In this document: piece after piece, positions 52,488 to 63,097 of the stretch
How the letters are laid out: each line of letters opens with the position of its first letter
Position numbering within the stretch: position 1 is the stretch's first letter
Program-made: the position numbers and the translations under genes
Origin: Bartonella bilalgolemi
GTDB lineage: Bacteria; Pseudomonadota; Alphaproteobacteria; Rhizobiales; Rhizobiaceae
Direction: 5' to 3'
Assembly (NCBI RefSeq): GCF_023500045.1
Contig: NZ_JAMCOF010000002.1
Location: 124,001 to 188,000 of the forward strand
Length of the DNA: 64,000 nt
Notes under the pieces: generated by a model
The model's input: only the letters and a program-made list of their open reading frames with translations
What the model was told of the DNA's origin: nothing
Databases searched by the model: none

Positions 52488-53039
52488 ATGAAAATGCGTG
52501 TGCTTGCCTTTGAGCTTGATCAAAAGAAGGCAATAGAAGCGCAAAAAGCACATTGCCGTCGTTATATCAGAAGATTGAAGACATTTTTATATTTATTAAT
52601 ATTGTGGCTAATTTGTGTTGTTATTTATTGTGGTTTTCTCATCATGATTGAGGGGCAAGATTGGACGCATTATTGGGGAAAGTCTTTTATCAAAACGGCT
52701 TGCATTTATGCTGCAATTATTTGTGTTATTTGGACATTGAATTATTATATTTTAGTAAATCATAAAGCATATCGTTTAGTAAAAAATAATCAACAAATAG
52801 GCCTTAAACAAATATGGCAATGGGATGATCATGCGCTTGCGATTCGAAATTCTTATATACAGGGTACTTACCCTTTTCGTCTGTTTTATGATTGGCATGA
52901 GTATCCACATTTTATAGCGCTTTATATTTCAGAAGAAAAATTTAACATTCTCCCTAAAGCTATAATGACTAAAGAGCAGTTAGTCGATTTACGTACTATT
53001 CTATCACGTGAAATTACGAGTCCTAAAAAAAGACTTTAA
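52488..53039 (+). CDS. YcxB-like membrane protein of unknown function
   Basis: This 183-residue protein has a charged N-terminal stretch, two membrane helices (about residues 32-54 and 68-90) and a C-terminal soluble domain. That domain contains LKQIWQWDDHALAIRNSYIQ and DWHEYPHFIALYISEEKFNI, the pattern of the YcxB-like C-terminal domain. Function is unknown. A TTG at 52470 is a possible alternative start. It converges on purD, with only 14 bases between their ends. Confidence 0.6.
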   Translation: MKMRVLAFELDQKKAIEAQKAHCRRYIRRLKTFLYLLILWLICVVIYCGFLIMIEGQDWTHYWGKSFIKTACIYAAIICVIWTLNYYILVNHKAYRLVKNNQQIGLKQIWQWDDHALAIRNSYIQGTYPFRLFYDWHEYPHFIALYISEEKFNILPKAIMTKEQLVDLRTILSREITSPKKRL

Positions 53040-53053
53040 AAGTCTAGAAAAGT

Positions 53054-54328
53054 CTAGTTTTCTCGCATAATAGCACGCCATCCAATATCACGGCGTACAA
53101 AACCTTGTGGCCAATCAATATAGTCGACTGCTTCGTAAGCGCGTTTTTGAGCGAGTTTTATGGTTTTTCCTATTGCTGTTATATTTAAAACACGTCCGCT
53201 ATTCGCAATTAATTCCCCATTACGTAAGGCTGTACCGGCTTGAAAAATTTTTACATTAGGAAGAGAATCGGCTTTATCAATATTGCGAATCACACTACCT
53301 TTTTGAGGAGAAAAAGGATAACCATTAGCGGCCATAACAACTGTTAAAGCAGTTTCTTCAGACCATTGAAGATTTTTCTTTTTAAGATTTCCTTGAGCGG
53401 CTGTAAGAAAAAGTGGAAGAATGTCATCTTTTAGACGCATCATTAAAACTTGGCATTCAGGATCACCAAATCGCACATTAAATTCAATTAATTGGGGACC
53501 TTTTTGTGTTACCATCAATCCAACGAAGAGAATGCCCCTAAAAGATATATCCATTTCAGCTAGACCGCGTAGAGCTGGTGTAACAATTTCTTGAAGAGTA
53601 CGGTTAACCATTTCTTCGGTCATTATAGGAGCCGGTGAATAAGCACCCATGCCGCCTGTATTGACACCCGTATCGCCATCACCAACACGTTTATGATCTT
53701 GTGCAGATCCAAAGGGGATGGCTACTTTGCCGTCACAAAGGCAGAAAAAACTTGTTTCTTCTCCCTCCAAATAAGCTTCAACAACTACTTCTTTTCCTGC
53801 ATCGCCAAATGTACCTTCAAAACAGGCGTCAATTGCATCAAATGCTTCTTCCATTGTTACAGCAACTACGACGCCTTTACCGGTAGCTAAGCCATCAGCT
53901 TTAATAACAATAGGAATGCCTTGTTGATGAATATAAGATTTAGCTTTCAAGGCATTATCAAAGCGTTGATAAGGAGCTGTAGGAATGTTATTTCTGTAAC
54001 ACAAGTCTTTTGTAAAACCTTTTGATCCTTCTAGCTGAGCAGCTTTTTGATTCGGTCCGAATACACAGATATGAGCCGCATTAAGAGCATCTGTTATACC
54101 CGCTACTAATGGAGCTTCTGGACCGACAACTACGAGATCAATGGCATTTTTTTTACAAAAATCAATGACACTACAATGATCATCAATGTTCAAATTAATA
54201 TTTGTGCCAAATTCCATTGTTGCAGGATTTCCAGGAGTACAATATAATTTCGTTAGCAATGGGGATGCCGCTATTTTCCATGCTAAAGCATGTTCTCGTC
54301 CGCCTGAACCTATAAGAAGAACGTTCAT
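53054..54328 (-). CDS. purD: Phosphoribosylamine--glycine ligase
   Basis: This 424-residue ATP-grasp enzyme couples glycine to phosphoribosylamine in purine synthesis. It begins [19 protein letters not shown] and has [18 protein letters not shown], the ATP-binding [16 protein letters not shown] and the metal-binding [17 protein letters not shown]. The length is normal. It is a single reverse-strand gene divergent from ubiA. Confidence 0.95.
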   Translation of the reverse strand: MNVLLIGSGGREHALAWKIAASPLLTKLYCTPGNPATMEFGTNINLNIDDHCSVIDFCKKNAIDLVVVGPEAPLVAGITDALNAAHICVFGPNQKAAQLEGSKGFTKDLCYRNNIPTAPYQRFDNALKAKSYIHQQGIPIVIKADGLATGKGVVVAVTMEEAFDAIDACFEGTFGDAGKEVVVEAYLEGEETSFFCLCDGKVAIPFGSAQDHKRVGDGDTGVNTGGMGAYSPAPIMTEEMVNRTLQEIVTPALRGLAEMDISFRGILFVGLMVTQKGPQLIEFNVRFGDPECQVLMMRLKDDILPLFLTAAQGNLKKKNLQWSEETALTVVMAANGYPFSPQKGSVIRNIDKADSLPNVKIFQAGTALRNGELIANSGRVLNITAIGKTIKLAQKRAYEAVDYIDWPQGFVRRDIGWRAIMREN

Positions 54329-54418
54329 TGCTTGCTCCTATCATAGAAGATGGTTAAATTAATTATTTGTCATAAGAATGAAATATTTCTATTGCAAGTT
54401 TAAAGGTAAAATCATTTA

Positions 54419-55426
54419 ATGAAAAAAAGTAAAGATATTTTGCATATTCAGTCCTATGAGAAGCAGGGACGAGTTATGGATGCAGCTCCAAAACAGTGGG
54501 TTTATGATTTTCTTCCTTGTTCTTTATGGTTATATGCTCAATTAGCTCGATGGGATAGGCCTATTGGATGGAAGTTATTGATGTGGCCCTGTTTTTGGTC
54601 AACAACTATGGCTATTTTTTCTTATGAGATATCACAATTATCTATTTTGTCGATTGTCATTAATTGGATTTGGTATCTTTTTTTATTTTTTGTAGGCTCT
54701 ATAGCTATGCGGGGTGCAGGTTGTACATGGAATGACCTTGTTGACCAAGAAATTGATTCTCAAATAGAGCGAACACGTTCTCGACCATTGCCTACGGGGC
54801 AAGTGAGTCGATTTCAGGCAAAAATTTTCATATTAATACAATGTATTATAGGCTTAGGTGTTTTATTGCAATTTAATGTATTTACTTTTTTTTTAGGTCT
54901 TTCATCATTGGTAGCAGTTGCATTTTACCCTTTTATGAAACGTATAACAAATTGGCCGCAATTTTTTTTAGGTGTTGCATTTAATTGGGGAGCATTAATG
55001 GGGTGGGCTGCTGTGCATGGCAGTTTAAGTTGGGCACCAATAGCACTTTATATAGGCTCAATTCTATGGACGGTAGGCTATGATACAATTTACGCTCATC
55101 AAGATAAGGATGATGATGTAATTGTTGGTGTTCGCTCTACAGCACTCCTCTTTGGTAAAAGAACTAAATATGCATTGGTACTTTTATATGGCGGTTTTGT
55201 AATTTTAACTAGCTTGGCATTTTATCTGGCGCAAGTCCCTATTCTGAGTTTTTTAGGGATTTTAATTGCAGCTATCCATATGTTTATACAAATTAAAGTT
55301 ATTGATATCGACAACAGTTTGCAATGTTTACAGCTTTTCAAGTCTAATTCGTTTGTTGGTTTTTTGATCTTCGCTGGTTTGCTATGTGGAGGAATTTCGA
55401 CAATACTGTATTCGATAATTTTGTGA
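54419..55426 (+). CDS. ubiA: 4-hydroxybenzoate polyprenyltransferase
   Basis: This 335-residue integral membrane enzyme attaches the polyprenyl chain to 4-hydroxybenzoate in ubiquinone synthesis. The first aspartate-rich motif is CTWNDLVDQEIDSQIERTRS and the second is AHQDKDDDVIVGVRSTAL. About eight membrane helices surround them. The N-terminal roughly 45 residues are an extension; MDAAPKQW at residue 20 is a possible alternative start. Its aromatic substrate derives from chorismate, whose synthase gene is broken in this window. Confidence 0.93.
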   Translation: MKKSKDILHIQSYEKQGRVMDAAPKQWVYDFLPCSLWLYAQLARWDRPIGWKLLMWPCFWSTTMAIFSYEISQLSILSIVINWIWYLFLFFVGSIAMRGAGCTWNDLVDQEIDSQIERTRSRPLPTGQVSRFQAKIFILIQCIIGLGVLLQFNVFTFFLGLSSLVAVAFYPFMKRITNWPQFFLGVAFNWGALMGWAAVHGSLSWAPIALYIGSILWTVGYDTIYAHQDKDDDVIVGVRSTALLFGKRTKYALVLLYGGFVILTSLAFYLAQVPILSFLGILIAAIHMFIQIKVIDIDNSLQCLQLFKSNSFVGFLIFAGLLCGGISTILYSIIL

Positions 55427-55517
55427 TATTTATGGTAATATGAAATAATCTATAATGTTATTAAAACAGAAATTTGTTGTAATATAAACAGAAGGTATTG
55501 CTTTAAGAGCTTGAGAA

Positions 55518-56141
55518 TTAGGGATAGAGTTTTTGCTTCTTCCAGTTGTTTTGTTTAATTGAGGCTCGTGTAAAGAGTAAGCGATCATGTAAACGGAATG
55601 GACGATCACGCCAGAATTCAATAGATAAAGGATTTACACAGAAACCAGACCAGTGAGGTGGGCGTGGGATTTTTTCTGCAGCATATTGTGTAGTATATTT
55701 AGCGATTGCTTTTTCAAGGGTAAAGCGGTTGTCTAATATTTGAGATTGTTTAGACGCCCATGCACCAATTTGGCTTTCACGTGAACGTGATTGAAAATAT
55801 GCATCTGCTTCTTCAGTGCTGACTTTCTCAACGGTTCCTCTGATTCTAACTTGACGATGGAGTGATTTCCAATGAAAGCCTAAGGAGGCTTTCATTGATG
55901 CTAAAATTTCTTGTCCTTTGCAACTTTCATAATTTGTATAGAAGATGAATCCTTTAGAATTAAAATCTTTGAGAAGAACCATACGAACATTAGGTAAGCC
56001 TGTTGCATCTACTGTTGCTAAAGCCATAGCGTTTGGATCATTGATTTCGCTTGTCGTTGCTTCTTTAAGCCAACGTGTAAAAAGTACAAAAGGTTCTTGC
56101 ATTTGCGCAAAATTATCATTTGTTTGTGTTGTGCTGTTCAT
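55518..56141 (-). CDS. pdxH: Pyridoxamine 5'-phosphate oxidase
   Basis: This 207-residue FMN enzyme makes pyridoxal 5'-phosphate. Visible features are [65 protein letters not shown] and the C-terminal [17 protein letters not shown] with TRASI. The length is normal. It is convergent with ubiA. Confidence 0.95.
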   Translation of the reverse strand: MNSTTQTNDNFAQMQEPFVLFTRWLKEATTSEINDPNAMALATVDATGLPNVRMVLLKDFNSKGFIFYTNYESCKGQEILASMKASLGFHWKSLHRQVRIRGTVEKVSTEEADAYFQSRSRESQIGAWASKQSQILDNRFTLEKAIAKYTTQYAAEKIPRPPHWSGFCVNPLSIEFWRDRPFRLHDRLLFTRASIKQNNWKKQKLYP

Positions 56142-56449
56142 AATGGACTTGTATCAATTAGTGCGAATGAAAGATTGTCTGATTCGTTTTTTCTACCAGC
56201 TGACAATGATAAAAGGCTGTTCTTTTTTATTTTTTTAAATTAATTTATCACGATTTTTCAACGATGTTAGTTTTAGTATAGATTACAATACATTATATTG
56301 GATATAAAATATTTATTCCATATGGTATTTTCATTTATTTATAAACATATAGATAAAATAGAAATTACTTTAGTTAAATTGATTCAAAAATAAAGTTATA
56401 AAAATATGCCGGTTAATATTAAAAATGACAAAGCTGGAAAGAGGACAAT
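56142..56449. other. Intergenic region between divergent pdxH and the J-domain gene
   Basis: 308 AT-rich bases separate the divergent starts. I see only a plausible ribosome-binding site (AAGAGG) before 56450 and no gene. Confidence 0.5.
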
Positions 56450-57340
56450 ATGCGTGATCCTTATACGGTTCTAGGCGTGGCACGCACTGCAAGACCGCAA
56501 GAGATTAAATCTGCATTCAGAAAACTAGCAAAAAAATATCATCCAGATCATAATATGGGTGATGTGAAGGCTAAAGAAAAGTTTGCTGAAGTGAATCAAG
56601 CCTATGAAATTATAGGAGATAAAGATAAAAAGATACAATTTGATCGTGGTGAAATTGATGCAGAAGGAAAACCACTTCATCAAGCTTATGGTGCTGGAGG
56701 ACATTTTAGAGATGGACATAATCCTTTTTCAGGAACTACAAGGGGATTTGATTTTGGTTCTTCAGGTGGTGTAGGTTTTGATGCAAGTGATATTTTTCGT
56801 GATTTATTTGGAAGAGGAAGAAATTTTTCAAATTCTACACAACATAATCAACCTCAACAAGGAGCTCATATTCGTACCAGTCTTTCCGTAACATTGGAAC
56901 AGATGGTTGGTGCAGAAAAGGTAGAAACAATTTTTCCTAATGGCAAAAGACTAAAAATTAAGCTCCCAATTTATGTTGAGGATGGACAAACTATCCGTTT
57001 AAAAGGTCAGGGAGAAAAAGTACCATATGGACAATCAGGAGATGCGTTGGTAACTGTTTATATTCAAAAACATCCTCATTTACGAGTTGAAGGAAGGGCA
57101 CTTCATCTTGATTTGCCAATTCCTCTTAAACATGCTGTGTTGGGAGCAAAAGAGGAAATTCAGACATTAGAAGGGCGTGTCGTTGTAACAATTCCTGCAT
57201 GGTCAAGTTCTGATCGTGTTTTACGGTTAAAAGGGAAAGGGCTTCGTTTAAAAAATGGAGAAAGAGATGACCTTTTTGTCCATGTTCGTATCATGTTACC
57301 CCAAAAAGATCCTGCATTAGAACAGTTTTTTCAAAAATAG
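56450..57340 (+). CDS. J-domain co-chaperone (DnaJ/CbpA-like)
   Basis: This 296-residue co-chaperone stimulates DnaK. The J-domain covers residues 1-70 with the HPD motif in [11 protein letters not shown] Gly/Phe-rich linker (about 75-130) follows, and then the two beta domains of the DnaJ C-terminal region ([39 protein letters not shown]). The CXXCXGXG zinc domain of DnaJ is absent, so this is a type II protein like CbpA rather than DnaJ itself. Confidence 0.9.
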   Translation: MRDPYTVLGVARTARPQEIKSAFRKLAKKYHPDHNMGDVKAKEKFAEVNQAYEIIGDKDKKIQFDRGEIDAEGKPLHQAYGAGGHFRDGHNPFSGTTRGFDFGSSGGVGFDASDIFRDLFGRGRNFSNSTQHNQPQQGAHIRTSLSVTLEQMVGAEKVETIFPNGKRLKIKLPIYVEDGQTIRLKGQGEKVPYGQSGDALVTVYIQKHPHLRVEGRALHLDLPIPLKHAVLGAKEEIQTLEGRVVVTIPAWSSSDRVLRLKGKGLRLKNGERDDLFVHVRIMLPQKDPALEQFFQK

Positions 57341-57471
57341 AAAGTTAAGATTTTTTATAGTACAAAATTATAGTTTTGAATTGATTTTAAACCAACTGCT
57401 TGAAGAAAAAGTTTACCTGTGCCATAGGCAAATGGGTAATGTTAATTTTTAGTTGCAATGAGGCAATGCTA

Positions 57472-58290
57472 ATGGCTAATAGTGGTAATTTATTATGCGG
57501 TAAGCGTGGTCTAATTTTGGGGTTGGCCAATAATCGATCTATCGCTTGGGGGATAGCCAAGGCAGCAAGTGCTGCAGGGGCAGAGCTTGCTTTTACCTAT
57601 CAAGGTGAAGCATTGAAGAAGCGTGTTGAGCCTTTGGCCGAAGAAGTGAGAGGAATTGTTTGCGGTCATTGTGATGTATCTGATAGTAAATCTATTGATG
57701 CAATTTTTAATGAAATAGAGAAAAGATGGGGTAAGCTTGATTTTTTAGTTCATGCCATTGGTTTTTCTGACAAAGATGAATTGAGCGGTCGTTATATTGA
57801 TGTCAGCGAATCAAATTTTATGATGACAATGAATATTTCTGTTTATTCTTTGACAGCTCTTACACAGCGTGCGGAAAAGTTGATGTCAGATGGTGGTTCA
57901 ATTTTAACACTGACTTATTATGGTGCTGAGAAAGTTGTTCCTAACTATAATGTGATGGGGGTTGCTAAGGCTGCTCTTGAGGCTAGCGTAAAATATTTAG
58001 CTGTAGATTTAGGACCGAAGAATATTCGTGTTAATGCTTTGTCGGCAGGGCCTATAAAAACGTTGGCTGCTTCTGGTATTGGGAACTTTCGTTATATTCT
58101 TAAATGGAATGAGTATAATGCTCCTTTACGTCGTACAGTGACAATAGAAGAGGTTGGTGATTCTGCGCTATACTTTCTTTCGGATTTATCTCGTTCTGTT
58201 ACGGGAGAGGTGCATCATGTAGATTCAGGGTATCATATTATAGGTATGAAAGCTGTTGATGCACCAGATATTTCCGTTATTAAAGAATAG
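57472..58290 (+). CDS. fabI: Enoyl-[acyl-carrier-protein] reductase (NADH)
   Basis: This 272-residue reductase completes each round of fatty acid elongation. The dinucleotide-binding start is CGKRGLILGLANNRSIAWGI, and the catalytic Tyr-x6-Lys is YNVMGVAK in the family context NYNVMGVAKAALEASVKYLA. VNALSAGPIKTLAASGI and SVTGEVHHVDSGYH complete the short-chain dehydrogenase fold. I chose the ATG at 57472 with GAGG upstream; 57466 is equally possible, and 57400 would add a hydrophobic lead not typical of FabI. The next gene downstream is the broken aroC. Confidence 0.92.
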   Translation: MANSGNLLCGKRGLILGLANNRSIAWGIAKAASAAGAELAFTYQGEALKKRVEPLAEEVRGIVCGHCDVSDSKSIDAIFNEIEKRWGKLDFLVHAIGFSDKDELSGRYIDVSESNFMMTMNISVYSLTALTQRAEKLMSDGGSILTLTYYGAEKVVPNYNVMGVAKAALEASVKYLAVDLGPKNIRVNALSAGPIKTLAASGIGNFRYILKWNEYNAPLRRTVTIEEVGDSALYFLSDLSRSVTGEVHHVDSGYHIIGMKAVDAPDISVIKE

Positions 58291-58446
58291 GGAGGCAAGC
58301 TCACTTTATCAGCGACAATTTGACTAAAGTTGAAGTGGTTAATAATAGTCTTAGGTGAGATGATCTTATTTGTAGCTCAATGTACATATGGCTATATGTA
58401 TTTTGTATTCTATGGTTGAGTATATTTAAAAAATGAAACTGTTTCC

Positions 58447-59340
58447 ATGTCGCATATACATGCGATCATTTGTTTCATGTGATAATATGGTATGAGAGTT
58501 ATAGAGTTACGTTGAGTGTATTATTGATAGTTGTTCTCCAGGGATTATTTTCACTCTTACAGGATTTCAAGCATATCTTGATAACGGTGATCAGGACAAT
58601 CAAAATATGGAGTACAACGTTAAGAATTAAGTCAGATAGAGGTTCTTTCGGGAGTTGTGACTCAGGTTGATGTTACAAACTTAGTAATAATAGGAGCACC
58701 AGTTTCAATATTTTCTGAGATACAGACAGTGATCAGAGGATTATAATATGGGATTCTTTATTATTGTAGTAGTGGGCGTGCTTCAACATATGAAACAGTA
58801 GAGCATGTTGCAGCAGATATATTTATACGTAAAATTATTTTTTATTTGATTATTTGGGGCGCTGTGATAGTGGTTGTCTCCTATCAGATTAATTGTGGTT
58901 GATGGAATTAGTCAAAGGTCTATAATAGTCCTTTTTTACACTTTCTACTTATGAAGCACGTGTTTTCGCTGATTATATGGATAAATTACTTAAAGATGGA
59001 TCGTTCGTTGATACTGTTGTTGAGATTATTGCAGAAAATGTTTCATCATGGTTAGCAACACCTAATTTGTGCGAGACTTAATCAGGATATTGTATCGTTT
59101 TTAATGTTAATTAATGCAGTTTTAATGGTGTTGAAATTGATGATGGTTGTGTGTTTTGCAGTTAAGCCCAATATCATCGATTTTAACTTTTCTTTGTTCA
59201 ATTGATGTTGATGGTAAAAACGTGGATGTTATCACAGACGAGTGCTATGATTCGGGTTGTTTCTGTTGGTGAAGCAATGCTTCCTTTTGCTATTGTTGAT
59301 CATTAGCTGAGGCATCGCGGTCAAATTGGTTGTATAGGAA
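58447..59340 (+). pseudogene. aroC: Decayed chorismate synthase gene
   Basis: The gene is traceable along its length in shifting frames. It starts MSHIHAIICFM at 58447, shifts to FHVIIWYESYRVTLSV (matching the FRVTTWGESHG start of AroC), and continues with VIIGAPVSIFSEI (TTGTPISL region) near 58675. GRASTYETVEHVAADIFIRK near 58775 is the GRSSARETA region. Near 58935 it reads YEARVFADYMDKL, near 59165 ISSILTFLCSIDVDGKNVDV, and near 59250 VVSVGEAMLPFAIVDH then LRHRGQIG. At least six frameshifts or stops separate these blocks, so no enzyme can be made. It sits in order between fabI and ribB. Confidence 0.88.
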
Positions 59341-59349
59341 GGAAAAGCA

Positions 59350-60462
59350 ATGATTTATAATCAGAAAAAAGTTGTTTCTGCTATTCAAGCTTTTGAACGC
59401 GGCGAAATTGTTATAGTTATGGATGATGATGATCGCGAAAATGAAGGTGACTTAATCGTTGCTGCTATCCATTGTACAGAAAAAAAAATGGCATTTATTA
59501 TGCGTTATACATCCGGTATTGTTTGTGCGCCCTTACCGAAGGAGAAAGCACAACGATTAAATTTAGCTCCTATGGTATCAGATAATGATTCAATGCACTG
59601 TACCAAGTTTACTGTTACTGTTGATTTTAAATACGGAATAACAACAGGGATTTCAGCACACGATCGTACATTAGCAGTTCGTAATCTTGCTAATCCAAAT
59701 GCTAATGCTAATGATTTTGTCCGTCCAGGACATATTTTTCCTTTAATTGCACATGAAGGTGGTGTTCTGATGCGGTCCGGACATACTGAGGCTGCAGTTG
59801 ATTTATGTAAATTAGCTGGTTTGCCACCAGTTGGTGTGATTGGTGAATTAGTTAATGATGATGGGAGTGTTAAACACGGAGATGAGGTTATAAAGTTTGC
59901 ACAGGATCATCAGTTGCATACAATAACAGTTGCAGATCTTATTGCTTATCGTCAGCGTAAAGAGACGCTAATAAAACATGTCGGAGAAATGCAAATTGAA
60001 ACATCTGTAGGGCCGGCTGTAGTTCAAAGTTATCAACTGCCTTGGGAGACGGTTCAGCATGTTGCGATTGTTTTTGGTGATATCCGTGATGGTGAGGATA
60101 TTCCGGTACGTTTGCATCGTGAAAACATTTTAAATGATGTTTTTGGTCAAGCATCAAATATTGAAGTTATTATGCGTCGTATGGTAGAAGAAGAGAAACG
60201 CGGTGTGTTTGTTTATCTGCGAGGAGGGTTCGTTGGTGTTGATTGTCAATCAGCTATTGATAATCAGGAAATAACGAAAAGAGATTTAGAAAATCATATG
60301 CAGGCGATTGAACGTGAAAAAGAGTGGCGCCAAATTGGTTTAGGAGCTCAAATTTTGAGACATTTAGGGATTAGTTCTGTTATTGTCTATGCTTCTAAAG
60401 AACGTCATTATGTTGGTTTAGAAGGTTTTGGAATTCGCATATCTAGAACAGATATCTTGTGA
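59350..60462 (+). CDS. ribB: 3,4-dihydroxy-2-butanone 4-phosphate synthase with degenerate GTP cyclohydrolase II domain
   Basis: This 370-residue protein makes dihydroxybutanone phosphate from ribulose 5-phosphate for riboflavin. The N-terminal domain (about 1-205) is intact: [38 protein letters not shown] and [16 protein letters not shown]. The C-terminal half has the RibA fold, but the zinc-binding cysteines are missing: the position usually reading VHSECLTGD here reads [14 protein letters not shown]. It is therefore predicted to be a RibB-only enzyme. A short NANANAND stretch is encoded near residue 115. It directly follows the aroC remnant. Confidence 0.88.
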   Translation: MIYNQKKVVSAIQAFERGEIVIVMDDDDRENEGDLIVAAIHCTEKKMAFIMRYTSGIVCAPLPKEKAQRLNLAPMVSDNDSMHCTKFTVTVDFKYGITTGISAHDRTLAVRNLANPNANANDFVRPGHIFPLIAHEGGVLMRSGHTEAAVDLCKLAGLPPVGVIGELVNDDGSVKHGDEVIKFAQDHQLHTITVADLIAYRQRKETLIKHVGEMQIETSVGPAVVQSYQLPWETVQHVAIVFGDIRDGEDIPVRLHRENILNDVFGQASNIEVIMRRMVEEEKRGVFVYLRGGFVGVDCQSAIDNQEITKRDLENHMQAIEREKEWRQIGLGAQILRHLGISSVIVYASKERHYVGLEGFGIRISRTDIL

Positions 60463-60469
60463 GGGTTAC

Positions 60470-60724
60470 ATGAAGCAAGACACAAAAAAAGAAGATATTG
60501 CTACGTTGAGTTTTGAGGAAGCACTTAAACAACTTGAAGCGATTGTCGAAAATTTAGAACGTGGAGATGTTCCTTTGGAACAGTCGATTGATATTTATGA
60601 ACGTGGTGAAGCTCTTAAAAATCATTGTGATAGGTTACTAAAAGTAGCTGAAGCTAAAGTTGAAAAAATTCAACTTTCAGATGAGGGAAAACCTGAAGGT
60701 GTAGAACCACTAGATCCTGAATAA
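60470..60724 (+). CDS. xseB: Exodeoxyribonuclease VII small subunit
   Basis: This 84-residue subunit partners XseA to degrade single-stranded DNA. The family core is [20 protein letters not shown] followed by [17 protein letters not shown] and [16 protein letters not shown] chose the ATG at 60470 with GAGGG upstream; an in-frame start at 60428 lies inside ribB. It follows ribB by seven bases. Confidence 0.93.
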   Translation: MKQDTKKEDIATLSFEEALKQLEAIVENLERGDVPLEQSIDIYERGEALKNHCDRLLKVAEAKVEKIQLSDEGKPEGVEPLDPE

Positions 60725-61172
60725 TATAAGTGATTTTTTTATTTTATTAAGTACAAGAAGTACAAAAAAAACTCATATGAAATAAACTGATTAATCTCAT
60801 TTTTTAATACAAGCGAGTCAAAAGTATGCATATGAATGGTCAAAATATATGCTTATAATGGTAATTATATTCATATAATTACTACATAATGTGTTTATCA
60901 ATATTTTCTTTTTCTTGATAACAATTAATCGATAAAAATATTATTATGTAGTGTATAGACTGTTGCGATAGGAGCTATCTGCACTTCATTGAATATTCGC
61001 ATACATCATGATATCTACATCATTATTTTTTTTATATTCTGTTCATACAGGACCGTTTTTATAAAGAAGCAGCGATTAAAACACTTGTTAAGGTATAGAT
61101 TTTAAAAAGGTGTAGAAAGAGTAAAATAACATAATTGATTGCTCTATACTATAATAATATAAGGAGTTCTTT
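60725..61172. other. Intergenic region between xseB and dxs
   Basis: 448 AT-rich bases without a credible gene. The ribosome-binding site AAGGAG precedes the TTG start of dxs at 61173. I found no clear terminator after xseB. Confidence 0.5.
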
Positions 61173-63095
61173 TTGTCTCGCCCATTAACGCCACTGCTTG
61201 ATCTGATTCATTTACCGCAAGATTTGCGAGTGTTGCCGGAGTCTAATTTGCTACAGTTGGCTCATGAATTACGCGCCGAGACAATTGATGCAGTTTCTGT
61301 AACAGGCGGTCATCTTGGGGCAGGTCTCGGTGTTGTTGAACTCACTATTGCGCTACATTATGTTTTTAATACACCTGATGATAGGATTATTTGGGATGTT
61401 GGTCATCAAACCTATCCTCATAAAATTTTAACTGGTCGCAGAGATAAAATTCGCACATTACGTCAAGAGGGTGGTCTATCAGGTTTTACAAAACGTTCAG
61501 AAAGTGTGTATGATCCATTTGGCGCGGGTCATTCTTCCACTTCCATTTCAGCGGGTCTTGGTATGGCAATGGTTAGTGCATTGGAAGCTGAAGAAAGACG
61601 CAACATTATTTCTGTGATTGGTGATGGCGCTATATCTGCAGGTATGGCTTATGAAGCGATGAATAATGCTGGTGCTTTGGATGCACGTTTGATTGTTATC
61701 CTTAATGATAATGATATGTCTATTGCATCTCCTACGGGTGCTATGAGTGCTCATCTTGCACGATTGGTTTCACGTCCATCTTACCGCAGTTTGCGTGAAC
61801 GAATAAAGATTTTAAGCAAAAAGTTACCAAAATTCTTTTTGGAGAAAGCACGTTATTCAGAAGAATTTGCGCGTAGTTTTTTTGTTGGAGGGACCTTGTT
61901 TGATGAGCTTGGCTTTTATTATGTTGGACCGATAGATGGTCATAATTTTGGACATTTGTTACCTGTTCTGAAAAATGTTCGCGAATGTCCTGATGGTCCT
62001 GTTTTAGTGCATGTGGTAACGCATAAAGGGAAAGGATATCCACCTGCAGAAGCTTCATCTGATAAATATCATGGTGTTAATCGTTTTGATGTTATTACCG
62101 GTAAACAAGTTAAAGCACAAAGTAACTCTCTTTCTTATACTAAAGTGTTCTCTCAAGCTTTAATAGAAGAGGCTACACATGATAATAAAATTGTTGCTAT
62201 CACGGCAGCAATGCCAAATGGAACAGGACTTGACTCTTTTTCTGAAAAATTTCCAAAAAGGATGTTTGATGTTGGTATTGCTGAGCAGCACGCTGTAACT
62301 TTTGCTGCAGGTATTGCATGTGAAGGGTATAAACCCTTTGTTGCGATTTATTCTACCTTTTTACAGCGTGCTTATGATCAGATTATCCATGATGTATCGC
62401 TTCAAAAATTACCGGTGCGTTTTGCTATTGATAGAGCAGGCTTTGTTGGAGCAGATGGTGCGACGCATGCGGGGAGTTTTGATATTGTTTTTTTGGCAAC
62501 TCTTCCTGATTTTGTTGTTATGGCACCTTCTGATGAGGTTGAACTTATGCATATGGTGCGTACGGCAGCAGCGTATGATCAGGGACCTGTTTCTTTTCGT
62601 TATCCGCGTGGTGAGGGTATTGGTATGGATTTGCCGCAGCGTGGTGAAGTGCTTGAAATTGGAAAAGGGCGTGTTTTGTGTGAAGGAAGTAAGATCGCTC
62701 TGGTTTGTTTTGGGACACGATTGTCTGAAGTATTGGTTGCAGCTGATGAATTAGTGGCAGAAGGATTATCTACGACTGTTGCAGATGCGAGGTTTGCGAA
62801 GCCTTTGGATAAGGATTTGATGCGTCGGTTAGCACGGGAGCACGAAGTCTTAGTGACAATTGAAGAAGGAGCAGTAGGTGGATTTGGAGCGCATTTACTA
62901 CAGTTTTTGGCGCAAGAGGGACTCTTAGAGCATGGCTTAAAAGTCCGTACCTTGAAGTTTCCTGATGAATATTTAAATCATGGCTCGCCAAATAAAGTTC
63001 TCTCACAGATTGGGCTTGATGCAACAGGTGTTATTAATACTGTTTTTAGCGCTTTAGGACGTAAACTTCGACCTATATTGCAAAAACGAGTATAA
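61173..63095 (+). CDS. dxs: 1-deoxy-D-xylulose-5-phosphate synthase
   Basis: This 640-residue thiamine diphosphate enzyme joins pyruvate and glyceraldehyde 3-phosphate, the first step of the MEP isoprenoid pathway, and supplies the carbon for thiazole and pyridoxal. It has [18 protein letters not shown], the cofactor motif [20 protein letters not shown], the catalytic Glu in [14 protein letters not shown], and [17 protein letters not shown]. The start is TTG at 61173, supported by AAGGAG seven bases upstream and by the family N-terminus [12 protein letters not shown]. The length is normal. It is followed within three bases by tlyA. Confidence 0.95.
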   Translation: MSRPLTPLLDLIHLPQDLRVLPESNLLQLAHELRAETIDAVSVTGGHLGAGLGVVELTIALHYVFNTPDDRIIWDVGHQTYPHKILTGRRDKIRTLRQEGGLSGFTKRSESVYDPFGAGHSSTSISAGLGMAMVSALEAEERRNIISVIGDGAISAGMAYEAMNNAGALDARLIVILNDNDMSIASPTGAMSAHLARLVSRPSYRSLRERIKILSKKLPKFFLEKARYSEEFARSFFVGGTLFDELGFYYVGPIDGHNFGHLLPVLKNVRECPDGPVLVHVVTHKGKGYPPAEASSDKYHGVNRFDVITGKQVKAQSNSLSYTKVFSQALIEEATHDNKIVAITAAMPNGTGLDSFSEKFPKRMFDVGIAEQHAVTFAAGIACEGYKPFVAIYSTFLQRAYDQIIHDVSLQKLPVRFAIDRAGFVGADGATHAGSFDIVFLATLPDFVVMAPSDEVELMHMVRTAAAYDQGPVSFRYPRGEGIGMDLPQRGEVLEIGKGRVLCEGSKIALVCFGTRLSEVLVAADELVAEGLSTTVADARFAKPLDKDLMRRLAREHEVLVTIEEGAVGGFGAHLLQFLAQEGLLEHGLKVRTLKFPDEYLNHGSPNKVLSQIGLDATGVINTVFSALGRKLRPILQKRV

Positions 63096-63097
63096 AT

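Noticed and set aside
59698-59721. Short GCTAAT repeat in ribB encoding NANAN
   Set aside because: Only two or three copies inside a conserved coding frame; not distinct enough to call a repeat element.
62302-62754. 150-codon plus-strand frame inside dxs
   Set aside because: It is a shifted frame of the clearly conserved Dxs coding sequence and has a biased, motif-free translation.
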